Source of the DNA: Rubrivivax sp. | GTDB lineage: Bacteria > Pseudomonadota > Gammaproteobacteria > Burkholderiales > Burkholderiaceae_C | NCBI GenBank assembly: GCA_027485165.1 | Contig: JAIXRN010000101.1 | Coordinates: 149,526-213,525, forward strand | Reading direction: 5' to 3' | DNA length: 64,000 bases | Part shown: piece by piece, positions 24,628 through 31,653 of the stretch | Layout: each line of letters starts with the position of its first letter | Numbering within the stretch: the first letter of the stretch is position 1 | Made by a program: the position numbers and the translations under genes | Notes under the pieces: model-generated | What the model was told of the DNA's origin: nothing | Database searches by the model: none | Seen by the model: only the letters and a program-made list of their open reading frames with translations

Positions 24628-25326
24628 ATGCTCCAGCCTCTGTCAACCCCTGTTGCCCTGTGGTGCCGCGCATGCTGCGCCGGGCTGCTGCTGGCCGCCA
24701 GCCTGGCCACCATGGCCGCACCGCCCTTGCCACAGACCCTGCAGGCGCGCGTGGAAGCCGCCCTGCGCGACTACGAAGCCGGCCGCCTGCAGCCCGCGCG
24801 CACGGCCTTCGAGGCCCTGGCCGCGCAGCGCGTACCGGTGGCCGAATACAACCTGGCGGTGATGCACCTGCGCGGCGAACTGCCCCAGCCTGACCGCCCG
24901 CTGGCGCGCCGGCTGCTGACGCGCGCTGCAGAGGGCGGCTTCGTCACCGCGCAGTTCATGCTGGCGCAAAGCCTGGAGAACGGCGAATTCGGCCCGCGAG
25001 ACTTGCCACTGGCGCTGCGCTGGTACGAAGTGGCAGCCACCAGCGGCAGCGTTGAAGCACAGGTGGCGATGGGCACGGCCTATTTCCTGGGCCGCGGCAA
25101 GCCGAAAGACCCTGCTGAGTCGGCCCGCTGGTACCGCGAAGCCGCCAAGGGCGGCGACGTGGGTGCGATGTACCTGATCGCGTCGATGTACGAACAGGGC
25201 GACGGCGTGCCGCGGGACCTGCGCCTGGCGCGCTACTGGTACGACCTGGCGGCCAAGGCCGGCGACGAAGCCGCGCCTGGCAAGCTGCGTGAACTGGACG
25301 CCAGGCGCGCCGAACAGCCCAGCTGA
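24628..25326 (+). CDS. Sel1-repeat (SLR) exported protein
   Basis: The 232-residue protein has a signal segment (LLLAASLATMAA, about residues 20-31) and then a row of Sel1-like repeats: AEYNLAVMHLRGELPQPDRPLARRLLTRAAEGG, AQFMLAQSLENGEFGPRDLPLALRWYEVAATSG, AQVAMGTAYFLGRGKPKDPAESARWYREAAKGG and AMYLIASMYEQGDGVPRDLRLARYWYDLAAKAG. These alpha-helical repeats mediate protein binding, and partners are unknown. Length and repeat number are ordinary. It diverges from phoD and converges on the DUF493 gene. Confidence 0.9.
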   Translation: MLQPLSTPVALWCRACCAGLLLAASLATMAAPPLPQTLQARVEAALRDYEAGRLQPARTAFEALAAQRVPVAEYNLAVMHLRGELPQPDRPLARRLLTRAAEGGFVTAQFMLAQSLENGEFGPRDLPLALRWYEVAATSGSVEAQVAMGTAYFLGRGKPKDPAESARWYREAAKGGDVGAMYLIASMYEQGDGVPRDLRLARYWYDLAAKAGDEAAPGKLRELDARRAEQPS

Positions 25327-25372
25327 AGCGGCAGCGCTTGACCGCGCCGCCTTCAGCCGCGGCCTGCGGGCG

Positions 25373-25648
25373 CTACAGCACCACCTTCACCATCGGGTGC
25401 GTGGACAGCGTGCGGTAAAGCTCGTCCAGCTGTTCCCGGCTGGTGGCGGTGACGGTCAGCGTCAGCCCCAGGTACTTGCCGGTCTTGCTGGGGCGGTGTT
25501 CGATGCTCGCGGCGTCGAAGCCGGGGTCGAACTGCAACGCCACGCTCACCATGGCGTCGACGAAGCCTTCGACCTGCTGGCCCATCACCTTGATCGGGAA
25601 GGCGCTGGGGTATTCGATCAGGCTCTGTTCGGGCGGGATGTCGCGCAT
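25373..25648 (-). CDS. DUF493 (YbeD-like) protein
   Basis: The 91-residue product (MRDIPPEQSLIEYPSAFPIKVMG to the end MVKVVL) matches YbeD in layout: EYPSAFPIKVMG near the start, HRPSKTGKYLGLTLTVTATSREQLDELYRTLSTHPMVKVVL at the end. Structure in the family is an ACT-like small regulator, found with lipoate or D-amino acid genes. Function unknown. It lies 20 bases after dat on the same strand. In related bacteria lipB and lipA follow. Here the next gene is the convergent Sel1 protein, so lipBA must be elsewhere. Confidence 0.88.
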   Translation of the reverse strand: MRDIPPEQSLIEYPSAFPIKVMGQQVEGFVDAMVSVALQFDPGFDAASIEHRPSKTGKYLGLTLTVTATSREQLDELYRTLSTHPMVKVVL

Positions 25649-25668
25649 CGCTTCGGTTGCGGGGCCGG

Positions 25669-26547
25669 TCAGATCGACATCGTCAGCTTGGCGCGCTGGT
25701 AGGCCTCGAACAGGCGTGCGTACACCGGGCCTGGGCGGCCGCGGCCGGCGCCGTGGCCCACACCTTCGCCGTCGATCTTCGTCACCGGCAGCACTTCCTT
25801 GGTGGCGGAGCTGAGCAGCACTTCGTCGGCCGACATCACGTCGGCTTCTGGGATGGGGCGCAGGTTGTAGGCGACGCCGCAGTCTTCGCACAGCTCGCGC
25901 AGCAGTTCGACGCGGATGCCTTCCAGCACGTGGTCGCTCTTGGGCGGGCCCAGCAAGGCGCCTTCGTGCACGATCCACACATTGCTGGCCGCGGCTTCGG
26001 TCAGGAAGCCGTCGCGGAACATGATGGTCTCCACTGCGCCATGGTCGGCCGACATCTGCCGCGCCAGCACGTTGCCCAGCAGGCTGGTGCTCTTGATGTC
26101 GCCACGTTCCCAGCGGAAGTCGCGCGCCGTTGTGCAGGCCACGCCGTGGTGGCGCTGCTCGGCGCTGGCGGGCTTCATCGGGTTGGCCATCGCGAACACC
26201 GTGGGCGTGATGCCCTGGGGCATGACGTGGTCGCGCGGAGCCACGCCGCGCGTGACCTGGATGTACACCAGCTGGTCTTCGGCCCCGGTTTCGTCGAAGC
26301 GCGCGGCCACCAGGGTGCGGCACAGGGCCAACCAGTCGTCATGCGTATGCGGGTTGGCGATGCGCAGCTTCGCCAGCGAACGGCCCAGCCGGGTCATGTG
26401 TTCGTCGAAGCGGAACAGGCGCCGGCCGTACACCGGCACGACTTCGTAGATGCCGTCGCCGAAGATGAAGCCGCGGTCCAGCACGGGCACGCGAGCCTTG
26501 GCCATCGGCAGGTAGCTGCCGTTCAGGAAGACGAGGTTGTCGTTCAT
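25669..26547 (-). CDS. dat: D-amino acid aminotransferase (PLP fold IV)
   Basis: This class IV aminotransferase has 292 residues. GFIFGDGIYEVVPVYGRRLFRFDEH and VYIQVTRGVAPRDH are in the N-terminal half. The PLP Lys is in RGDIKSTSLLGNVLA, followed by EAAASNVWIVHEG and SSATKEVLPVTKIDG. The position next to dacA and DUF493 is the usual context for D-alanine aminotransferase in betaproteobacteria, which makes D-glutamate/D-alanine for peptidoglycan. Branched-chain or ADC lyase activity is the other possibility, but the overall pattern favours D-amino acids. Confidence 0.88.
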   Translation of the reverse strand: MNDNLVFLNGSYLPMAKARVPVLDRGFIFGDGIYEVVPVYGRRLFRFDEHMTRLGRSLAKLRIANPHTHDDWLALCRTLVAARFDETGAEDQLVYIQVTRGVAPRDHVMPQGITPTVFAMANPMKPASAEQRHHGVACTTARDFRWERGDIKSTSLLGNVLARQMSADHGAVETIMFRDGFLTEAAASNVWIVHEGALLGPPKSDHVLEGIRVELLRELCEDCGVAYNLRPIPEADVMSADEVLLSSATKEVLPVTKIDGEGVGHGAGRGRPGPVYARLFEAYQRAKLTMSI

Positions 26548-26604
26548 CGCGGTTCTCGGGTTTGTCGGTGCTGGGCCAGGCTCAGGTGGCGGCCTGATGT
26601 GGCG

Positions 26605-26628
26605 GATTCACGTGGCGATTCACGTGGC
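26605..26628. repeat. 12-bp tandem duplication over a stop codon
   Basis: GATTCACGTGGC is repeated twice head to tail (26605-26616, 26617-26628). The second copy contains the stop codon (26620-26622) of the ABC-transporter binding protein gene. The first copy lies just outside it. Confidence 0.9.
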
Positions 26629-27510
26629 GGGCTTGTCCGACTTGGCCTTCAGGTTGTCCAGCAGTTCCTTGGGCATCGGGGCATTCAGGTTCACGCCCTT
26701 GGGCGGGATCGGCTGCTGGAACCACTTGCGGTACAGCCGTTCGAATTCGCCGCTGTCCATCAGCCGGTTCACCACCCCGTCGACCAGCGCCTTGAAGCTC
26801 GGATCGTCTTTGCGCAACATGATGGCATAGGGCTCGACCTGGATGGCTTCACCCACCACCGCCCATTCGGCCGGGTTGGCGCTGCTGGCGGCCAGACCGT
26901 AGAGCAGGATGTCGTCCATCGCGAAGGCATCGGCACGGCCGCTTTGCACCAGCAGCTGGCTTTCGGCGTGGTCTTTCGCGCCCAGCAGTTCAAAGCCAAT
27001 CTTCTGTTCTTCGTTCAGGCCGCGCACGATGCGGTAGTTGGTGGTGCCGGTGGTCGACACCAGCTTCTTGCCTGCCAGGTCCTTCAGGCCCTTGACTGGC
27101 GAACCGGCCTTCACCAGCAACCGCGTGCCGGTGTAGAAGTAGTTGGTGGCAAAGGCCACCTGCTTGGCGCGGTCGCTGTTGTTGGTGGTGCTGCCGCATT
27201 CGATGTCGATGGTGCCGTTCATCAGCAGCGGGATGCGGTTGGCACTGGTCACGGCCTGGGTGGCCACCTTCAGGTCGTTGCGGCCGGTGGCCTTCTTCAC
27301 GTCGTCGACGATGCGCTGGCAGATTTCCCAGCCGAAGCCGGTGGGCTGGGCCTTGTCGTCCAGGTAGGAAAACGGGATCGACGATTCACGGTAAGCCACG
27401 GTGATGCTGCCGCTGGCTTTCACCTTGTCCAGGGTCTGGGCTTGGGCGGGCAGGGTCAAGCTCAGGGCCAGGGCGGGCAGGGCCAGGGCTTTGATCATCG
27501 GCAGGTGCAT
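26620..27510 (-). CDS. Periplasmic amino-acid-binding protein (GltI-like)
   Basis: The 296-residue protein begins with a signal peptide (MIKALALPALALSLTLPAQAQ) and has the bacterial solute-binding family 3 fold: VAYRESSIPFSYLDDKAQPTGFGWEICQRIVDDVKK, ANRIPLLMNGTIDIECGSTTNNSDRAKQVAF, KLVSTTGTTNYRIVR and DPSFKALVDGVVNRLMDSGEFERLYRKWF. Best match is the glutamate/aspartate-binding protein type. No permease or ATPase gene is beside it, so it could be an orphan or partner with a distant transporter. ATG at 27508-27510 has CGGAGAA in front. The gene lies 62 bases after dacA. Confidence 0.88.
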   Translation of the reverse strand: MHLPMIKALALPALALSLTLPAQAQTLDKVKASGSITVAYRESSIPFSYLDDKAQPTGFGWEICQRIVDDVKKATGRNDLKVATQAVTSANRIPLLMNGTIDIECGSTTNNSDRAKQVAFATNYFYTGTRLLVKAGSPVKGLKDLAGKKLVSTTGTTNYRIVRGLNEEQKIGFELLGAKDHAESQLLVQSGRADAFAMDDILLYGLAASSANPAEWAVVGEAIQVEPYAIMLRKDDPSFKALVDGVVNRLMDSGEFERLYRKWFQQPIPPKGVNLNAPMPKELLDNLKAKSDKPAT

Positions 27511-27545
27511 GGCGGTTCTCCGGAGCATGGGGTTGGCGCGTGGCA

Positions 27546-27568
27546 GGGGGCAGGGGCAGGGGCAGGGG
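27546..27568 (+). repeat. G-quadruplex-prone tract (four G-runs with CA spacers)
   Basis: On the + strand GGGGG-CA-GGGG-CA-GGGG-CA-GGGG forms four G-tracts with 2-base loops, an ideal parallel quadruplex motif. It lies between the dacA stop (27573) and the binding-protein start (27510), so the G-rich strand is the template for both - strand genes. Confidence 0.8.
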
Positions 27569-27572
27569 CAGA

Positions 27573-28787
27573 TTACTTGATCCACAGCCGGATGGCGTCC
27601 CAGGCGCGGCCAAAGACACCGGCCAGCGGTACGGGTTCCAGCACCACCAGCGGCACGCTGGCGATCGGGGTGCCGGCCGCGGTGCTGATCTTGATCGTGC
27701 CCACGCGCTGGCCGGCGGTCAGTGGCGCCACCAGCGGGTCGGTGCGCTCGATGGTGGTTTTGATCTTCTCGCCTTCGCCCTTGGGCACGGTGGTGAACAG
27801 CGCGCCGGGCGTGCCCAGCTTCACCTCGGCGCTGGTGCCCTTCCAAACTGGCACTGTGGCCACTGGCTTGCCGGCGTCGAAAAGGCGCAGTGCGTCCCAG
27901 GCCAGGTAGCCCCAGTTCAGCAGCTTCTGGCTTTCGGCCGCGCGCGCTTCGCGGCTGGCCGTGCCCAGCACCACGCTCAACAGCCGGCGCTGGCCGTTGG
28001 GCATGTTGCGCACCGCGCTGGCCACCAGGCAGTAGCCGGCGGTGTCGGTGTAGCCGGTCTTCATGCCGTCCACGCTGGGGTCGCGGCCCAGCAGCATGTT
28101 GCGGTTGTCCTGGCGGATGTTGTTGAAGCTGTAGTTGCGCAGCGCGTACAGCGGGTAGAAGTTCGGGTGCTCGCTGATGATGCGCGCGGCGATGGTGGCC
28201 ACGTCGCGCGCGCTGCTGTAGTGGCCGGCCTCGGTCAGGCCAGTGACGTTCTTGAACTGCGTGTTCTTCAGACCCCAGGCCTGGACCTGCCGGTTCATCA
28301 TGGCCACGAACGCGTCCACGCTGCCCGCCACGCCTTCGGCCAGGGCCACCGAGGCGTCGTTGCCGCTCTGCACGATCATGCCGCGCAGCAGTTCGTCCAC
28401 CTTGGGCGTCATCTTCGGGTCGATGAACATCAGCGACCCGCCGCCCTTGCGTTCGGACCAGGCGCGTTCGCTGACCGGCAGCGTCTGGTCCAGCCCCAGC
28501 TTCTTGTCGCGCACGGCGTTGAACACCAGGTAGGCCGTCATCAGCTTGGTCAGCGAAGCCGGGTCGGCCTGTGCGTCGGCGTCGCGTTCGGCCAGCACCT
28601 GGTTGCTGGCCAGGTCGATCAGCAGGTACTGGCGTGCCGCCACCTCGGGTGGCTGTGGCGCCTGGGCCTGGGCGGCCAGCGAACTGGCCAGCAGCAGGCC
28701 CAGGGCCAGGCGGACGATCCAGTGCTGGCGCTGCCGGGAAGCGCACGAAGGGTGTGAAGGGGCAAACAACGAAGACAGGGCAAGCAT
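27573..28787 (-). CDS. dacA: D-alanyl-D-alanine carboxypeptidase (PBP5/6 type)
   Basis: The 404-residue serine peptidase removes the terminal D-Ala of peptidoglycan. Motifs are SLTK (78-81), SGND (position about 150) and KTG in MKTGYTDTAGYC. A C-terminal PBP5_C-like beta domain and an amphipathic end (AGVFGRAWDAIRLWIK) for membrane contact are also present. A signal helix (RLALGLLLASSLAAQAQA) follows a 25-residue head, longer than usual. ATG 28785-28787 was taken. An adjacent TTG is less likely. With dat and DUF493 downstream it forms a cell-wall block. Confidence 0.94.
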   Translation of the reverse strand: MLALSSLFAPSHPSCASRQRQHWIVRLALGLLLASSLAAQAQAPQPPEVAARQYLLIDLASNQVLAERDADAQADPASLTKLMTAYLVFNAVRDKKLGLDQTLPVSERAWSERKGGGSLMFIDPKMTPKVDELLRGMIVQSGNDASVALAEGVAGSVDAFVAMMNRQVQAWGLKNTQFKNVTGLTEAGHYSSARDVATIAARIISEHPNFYPLYALRNYSFNNIRQDNRNMLLGRDPSVDGMKTGYTDTAGYCLVASAVRNMPNGQRRLLSVVLGTASREARAAESQKLLNWGYLAWDALRLFDAGKPVATVPVWKGTSAEVKLGTPGALFTTVPKGEGEKIKTTIERTDPLVAPLTAGQRVGTIKISTAAGTPIASVPLVVLEPVPLAGVFGRAWDAIRLWIK

Positions 28788-28793
28788 CAAGGT

Positions 28794-29438
28794 TCAAGAC
28801 GTTTCAAGAGGCGCCTGCAAGGCGCGGGTGACGATGGTCTTGAGCAGCGGCAGCTGCCCATGGAAGAAATGGCCGGCGCCAGGCACCACGACCACCGGCA
28901 GCGCCTGTGGGCGCGCCCAGTCCAGCACGGCCTGCAGCGGCACGACGTCGTCGGCTTCGCCATGCACCACCAGGGTCTGCGCGGGCACCGGCGCCAAGCT
29001 GAAACGGCTGGCCGCGGGGCCTACCAGCACCAGCCGCGCAGCCGCCCCGCCGGGTGTGCGGCCGTCGGCCAGGCGTGCCGCCAGCTGCGTGGCGACGAAG
29101 GCGCCGAAGGAAAAGCCACCGATCAGCAGCGGCTGCCCGGCCGTGCGGTGCGCCAGCAGCACGGCCTGTGCATCTTCGGTTTCGCCGCGGCCTTCGTCCC
29201 ACGCCCCTTCCGAGCCGCCGACACCGCGAAAGTTCAGCCGCAGCGCGGTGTAGCCCAGGGCCACGCACGCGCGTGCCAGGGTCTGTACGACTTTGTTGTC
29301 CAGCGTGCCGCCATGCAGCGGGTGGGGGTGGCAGAGCAAGGCCAGGCCCTGTGAAGCGCCGCCCGCGGGTTCGTCGACGGCGGTTACCAGCAGCCCGGCG
29401 GGGCCGGCCACGGTCCCGCGCCGGGTGCCTGCGTTCAT
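28794..29438 (-). CDS. Alpha/beta hydrolase (dienelactone-hydrolase-like)
   Basis: The 214-residue protein has the LLCHPHPLHGGTLDN oxyanion segment, the nucleophile elbow GGFSFGAF (Ser near residue 115), VHGEADDVVPLQAV with the acid, and GAGHFFHGQL with the catalytic His. Its plan matches small UPF0/COG2945-type alpha/beta hydrolases. Substrate is unknown. Its ATG (29436-29438) comes two bases after the ferredoxin stop, suggesting co-translation. dacA starts five bases further down, so the run ferredoxin-hydrolase-dacA may be one transcript. Confidence 0.87.
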   Translation of the reverse strand: MNAGTRRGTVAGPAGLLVTAVDEPAGGASQGLALLCHPHPLHGGTLDNKVVQTLARACVALGYTALRLNFRGVGGSEGAWDEGRGETEDAQAVLLAHRTAGQPLLIGGFSFGAFVATQLAARLADGRTPGGAAARLVLVGPAASRFSLAPVPAQTLVVHGEADDVVPLQAVLDWARPQALPVVVVPGAGHFFHGQLPLLKTIVTRALQAPLETS

Positions 29439-29440
29439 GC

Positions 29441-29767
29441 TCAGCGGCCGACGTCGGGTGCCAGCAGCAGCCGTTCGACAACTTGGCCGTTTTTCAGGTG
29501 CTGGTCGACGATCTCGTCGATGTCCTGCTGGTCGACGAAGGTGTACCAGGTGCCTTCCGGGTAGACCACGGCCACCGGGCCACCGGCACAGCGGTCCAGG
29601 CAGCCAGCCTTGTTCACGCGCACGCCGCCCGGCCCGGCCAGGCCTTCGGCCTTCACGCGCTGCTTGCAGTGGTCGAAGCCGGCCTGGGCGTCGTGCTGCG
29701 CGCAGGCCGCTTCGCCATTGCTGCGCTGGTTTAGGCAGAAGAAGACGTGGTGCTTGTAATAGCTCAT
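29441..29767 (-). CDS. Thioredoxin-fold [2Fe-2S] ferredoxin
   Basis: The 108-residue protein has the cysteine pattern of thioredoxin-like (Shethna I/NuoE-like) ferredoxins: C11 in FFCLNQR, C22 in EAACAQ, C-x3-C in GCLDRCAGGP (about 56-60) and the ending TWYTFVDQQDIDEIVDQHL. This carries one [2Fe-2S] cluster and moves electrons in the cytoplasm, partner unknown. An extra Cys (DHCKQRV) is present. It sits at the head of the ferredoxin-hydrolase pair and starts at ATG 29765-29767. Confidence 0.87.
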   Translation of the reverse strand: MSYYKHHVFFCLNQRSNGEAACAQHDAQAGFDHCKQRVKAEGLAGPGGVRVNKAGCLDRCAGGPVAVVYPEGTWYTFVDQQDIDEIVDQHLKNGQVVERLLLAPDVGR

Positions 29768-29791
29768 GCGCAGGATTGTAGGCAGCGGGTT

Positions 29792-30931
29792 TCAGGCCTC
29801 CGGCCTGCGCTGGGCCAGCCGGGCCAGCAGCCAGCCCATGGCGGCGAAAGGCCACAGCCAGCCCAGCCACTGGGCCAGCCCGTGGAAGCGCACGAAGCGG
29901 CCTTGTTCCCAGGCCTGCAGCGACTGCGCGAAATAGGGGTCGTCGGGCGCCTGTGTGACGCCTGCAACCAGCCCGGTCAGCGCCATCAGGCCCACACCCG
30001 CCACCAGGCGCGGCGGCAGCGGCGCCAGCAGCGTGGCCGCCAGCAGCCCGCAGGCCAGCCCCGGCACCGCGTGGGGCGTGAGCCAGGCCAGGGCGTGCGC
30101 GGGGCCGTAGTTCAGCGCCGTGGACAGCGTCATGCCGGCCAGTGCCAGGCCCAGCGCCCCGCCGGCCAGCAGCAGGCGCCGCCAGCCCGGGCGCGCTGCG
30201 CTGTAGGCCACCAGGCACGGTGCCAGCAGCCCCAGCGCCGTGACCAGGGTTTCGCCCAGCGGCCGCAGCGGCGGGCCGGCGCTGCTGGAAGCCGCCAGCA
30301 GCGCATGGGCCGGTTCCGCCCAAGCCACGCCGTCCAGCAGCTGCGCCAGGCTGTCGCGCAGCAGGGGTAGGCCCTGGCCCAGGCCCAGCGGTACAGGGGC
30401 CGGAAAGAGCAGGGCAGCCGGCCACAGCGCCAGCAGGGCCAGCGCTCCGGCGCTGTGGGGCAGGAACCAGCGTCGCTGCATGCGCTGCCAGCGCCGCAGC
30501 AAGCCCAGCGCCATGGCAGCGCCAGCCAGCAGCGCGCCGGTCGCCGCGCCGCCGGCGTTCAGGGCCAGGTCCTTCAGCGAAGGGTGGCGGCCGGGCAGGA
30601 ACTGCTGCGCCAGTTCACTGGCATATGACAACCCGGCTGGCAGTAGCACGGCCGCTGCCAGCGCCAGCGCCATGGGCGCGGCGCGGCGCAGGGCCAGGAA
30701 CACCAGCGCCCCCAGCGGGGCGTAGCCCAGCAGGTTGAAGACCATGTCGTAGTGGTCGATCCACGGCGGCCAGGGCAGCAGCGCCAGGTCGGCCAGGGCC
30801 AGGCCCGGGGGCCAGCGCCAGTCGCTGAAGGGGTAGAGACTGGCGTACAGCACCAGGGCCACATAGGCCCAGGCCAGTGGGGTGGCCGAGCTGCGCTGGC
30901 GCTGGCCGGCGGCGGGCAGGGCGTCGGGCAC
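29792..30931 (-). CDS. VanZ-family integral membrane protein
   Basis: The 379-residue protein shows about ten hydrophobic segments. The first part (about 15-145) matches the VanZ domain: LYPFSDWRWP, DHYDMVFNLLGYAPLGALVFL, LSYASELAQQFLPGRHPSLKDLALNAGGAATGALL. The rest, a run of hydrophobic helices with many Leu/Ala/Gly, has no recognised family. VanZ proteins give low-level teicoplanin tolerance in Gram-positives, but in proteobacteria the role is unknown. The start is probably GTG at 30929-30931, 11 bases after the hemJ stop. An ORF starting further up would overlap hemJ. Confidence 0.8.
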   Translation of the reverse strand: MPDALPAAGQRQRSSATPLAWAYVALVLYASLYPFSDWRWPPGLALADLALLPWPPWIDHYDMVFNLLGYAPLGALVFLALRRAAPMALALAAAVLLPAGLSYASELAQQFLPGRHPSLKDLALNAGGAATGALLAGAAMALGLLRRWQRMQRRWFLPHSAGALALLALWPAALLFPAPVPLGLGQGLPLLRDSLAQLLDGVAWAEPAHALLAASSSAGPPLRPLGETLVTALGLLAPCLVAYSAARPGWRRLLLAGGALGLALAGMTLSTALNYGPAHALAWLTPHAVPGLACGLLAATLLAPLPPRLVAGVGLMALTGLVAGVTQAPDDPYFAQSLQAWEQGRFVRFHGLAQWLGWLWPFAAMGWLLARLAQRRPEA

Positions 30932-30942
30932 GTGGGGTGGGC

Positions 30943-31380
30943 CTAAAAGGGCTTGACCACCACCAGCACCACGATGGCGGCGAACAGCAGCACCGAGGCT
31001 TCGTTGAACAGGCGGTACCACTTGTGCGTACGGCGGTTGCCGCCGGTCTCGAACCCGCGCAGCAGCTTGCGGCACATGTGGTGGTAGCCGATCACGCCCA
31101 GCACCAGCAGAAGCTTGGCGTGCATCCAGCCACTGCGCAGGAAGCCGCCACCGAAGCCCAGCCACAGCCAGGCGCCCAGCACCAGGGCCGGCACCATCAG
31201 CAGGCCCGAGAAGCGGTACAGCTTGCGCGCCATCAGCAGCAGGCGTTCGCGTTCGGCATGGCTGTCGGGCGGCACCATCGCCAGGTTCACGAACAGGCGC
31301 GGCAGGTAGAACAGACCAGCAAACCAGCTGGCGACGAACACGATGTGGAAGGCCTTGACCCAGAGGTAAGCGGAACTCAT
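30943..31380 (-). CDS. hemJ: Protoporphyrinogen IX oxidase HemJ
   Basis: The 145-residue protein with four membrane helices belongs to the HemJ (UPF0093) family, which oxidises protoporphyrinogen IX to protoporphyrin IX, the common precursor of heme and bacteriochlorophyll. The N-terminal pattern YLWVKAFHIVFVASWFAGLFYLPRLFVN holds the conserved His (AFHI), and HAKLLLVLGVIGYHHMCRK and KWYRLFNEASVLLF follow. It diverges from hemB (273-base spacer), so two tetrapyrrole genes flank the candidate small RNA. The ATG at 31378-31380 has no close strong Shine-Dalgarno. Confidence 0.9.
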   Translation of the reverse strand: MSSAYLWVKAFHIVFVASWFAGLFYLPRLFVNLAMVPPDSHAERERLLLMARKLYRFSGLLMVPALVLGAWLWLGFGGGFLRSGWMHAKLLLVLGVIGYHHMCRKLLRGFETGGNRRTHKWYRLFNEASVLLFAAIVVLVVVKPF

Positions 31381-31433
31381 CGTGACGATTATGCGCAGGG
31401 GGCGCCGCGGGCCGTCACGGCATGCTGCTGCGC

Positions 31434-31465
31434 AAAAAAAGAGGCCCTGGCACGGGGCCAGGGCC
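31434..31465 (-). terminator. Rho-independent terminator (- strand)
   Basis: Plus 31443-31451 (GGCCCTGGC) and 31457-31465 (GCCAGGGCC) make a perfect 9-bp stem with a 5-base loop. Seven A residues at 31434-31440 give a U7 run on the - strand transcript, directly after the stem and one base. No gene ends immediately upstream on the - strand, so the terminated RNA must begin in the hemJ-hemB gap. Confidence 0.85.
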
Positions 31466-31550
31466 TGCAAGCCTTATCGCTGTCATCACGCTAAGGCGCC
31501 TGCTCAGGGAGGAAAAGCAGGGGAACAACAGCCTGACGGCTATCATCCCG
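31441..31550 (-). ncRNA. Candidate small RNA with anti-Shine-Dalgarno loop, or hemJ leader attenuator
   Basis: Between a likely start near plus 31550 and the terminator, the - strand can fold into several hairpins: AGCC/GGCT with a 4-base loop near 31531-31542; CCTGCT/AGCAGG (31499-31504, 31516-31521) with an 11-base loop UUUCCUCCCUG; and GCCTTA/TAAGGC (31471-31476, 31492-31497). The loop contains CCUCC, complementary to Shine-Dalgarno sequences, as in CcsR/cuckoo-type bacterial sRNAs. No ORF of credible composition fits. The alternative is a terminator in the hemJ leader, since hemJ starts 53 bases below the U-run. The promoter (TACTAT at 31556-31561 on - strand) is weak. Confidence 0.45.
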
Positions 31551-31653
31551 GACGAATAGTAACGCAGCCCTTTACCGCAGCACAGACCGCATGGCGCAAG
31601 GAATTGCAAGCCGTTGTGGCCCGGCGTGGCGGGCACAACCGACCAGCCCGCGC

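Noticed and set aside
31443..31465. The same hairpin as a + strand terminator
   Set aside because: No U-run follows on the + strand, while the - strand has U7, and the next gene on + (hemB) begins beyond it.
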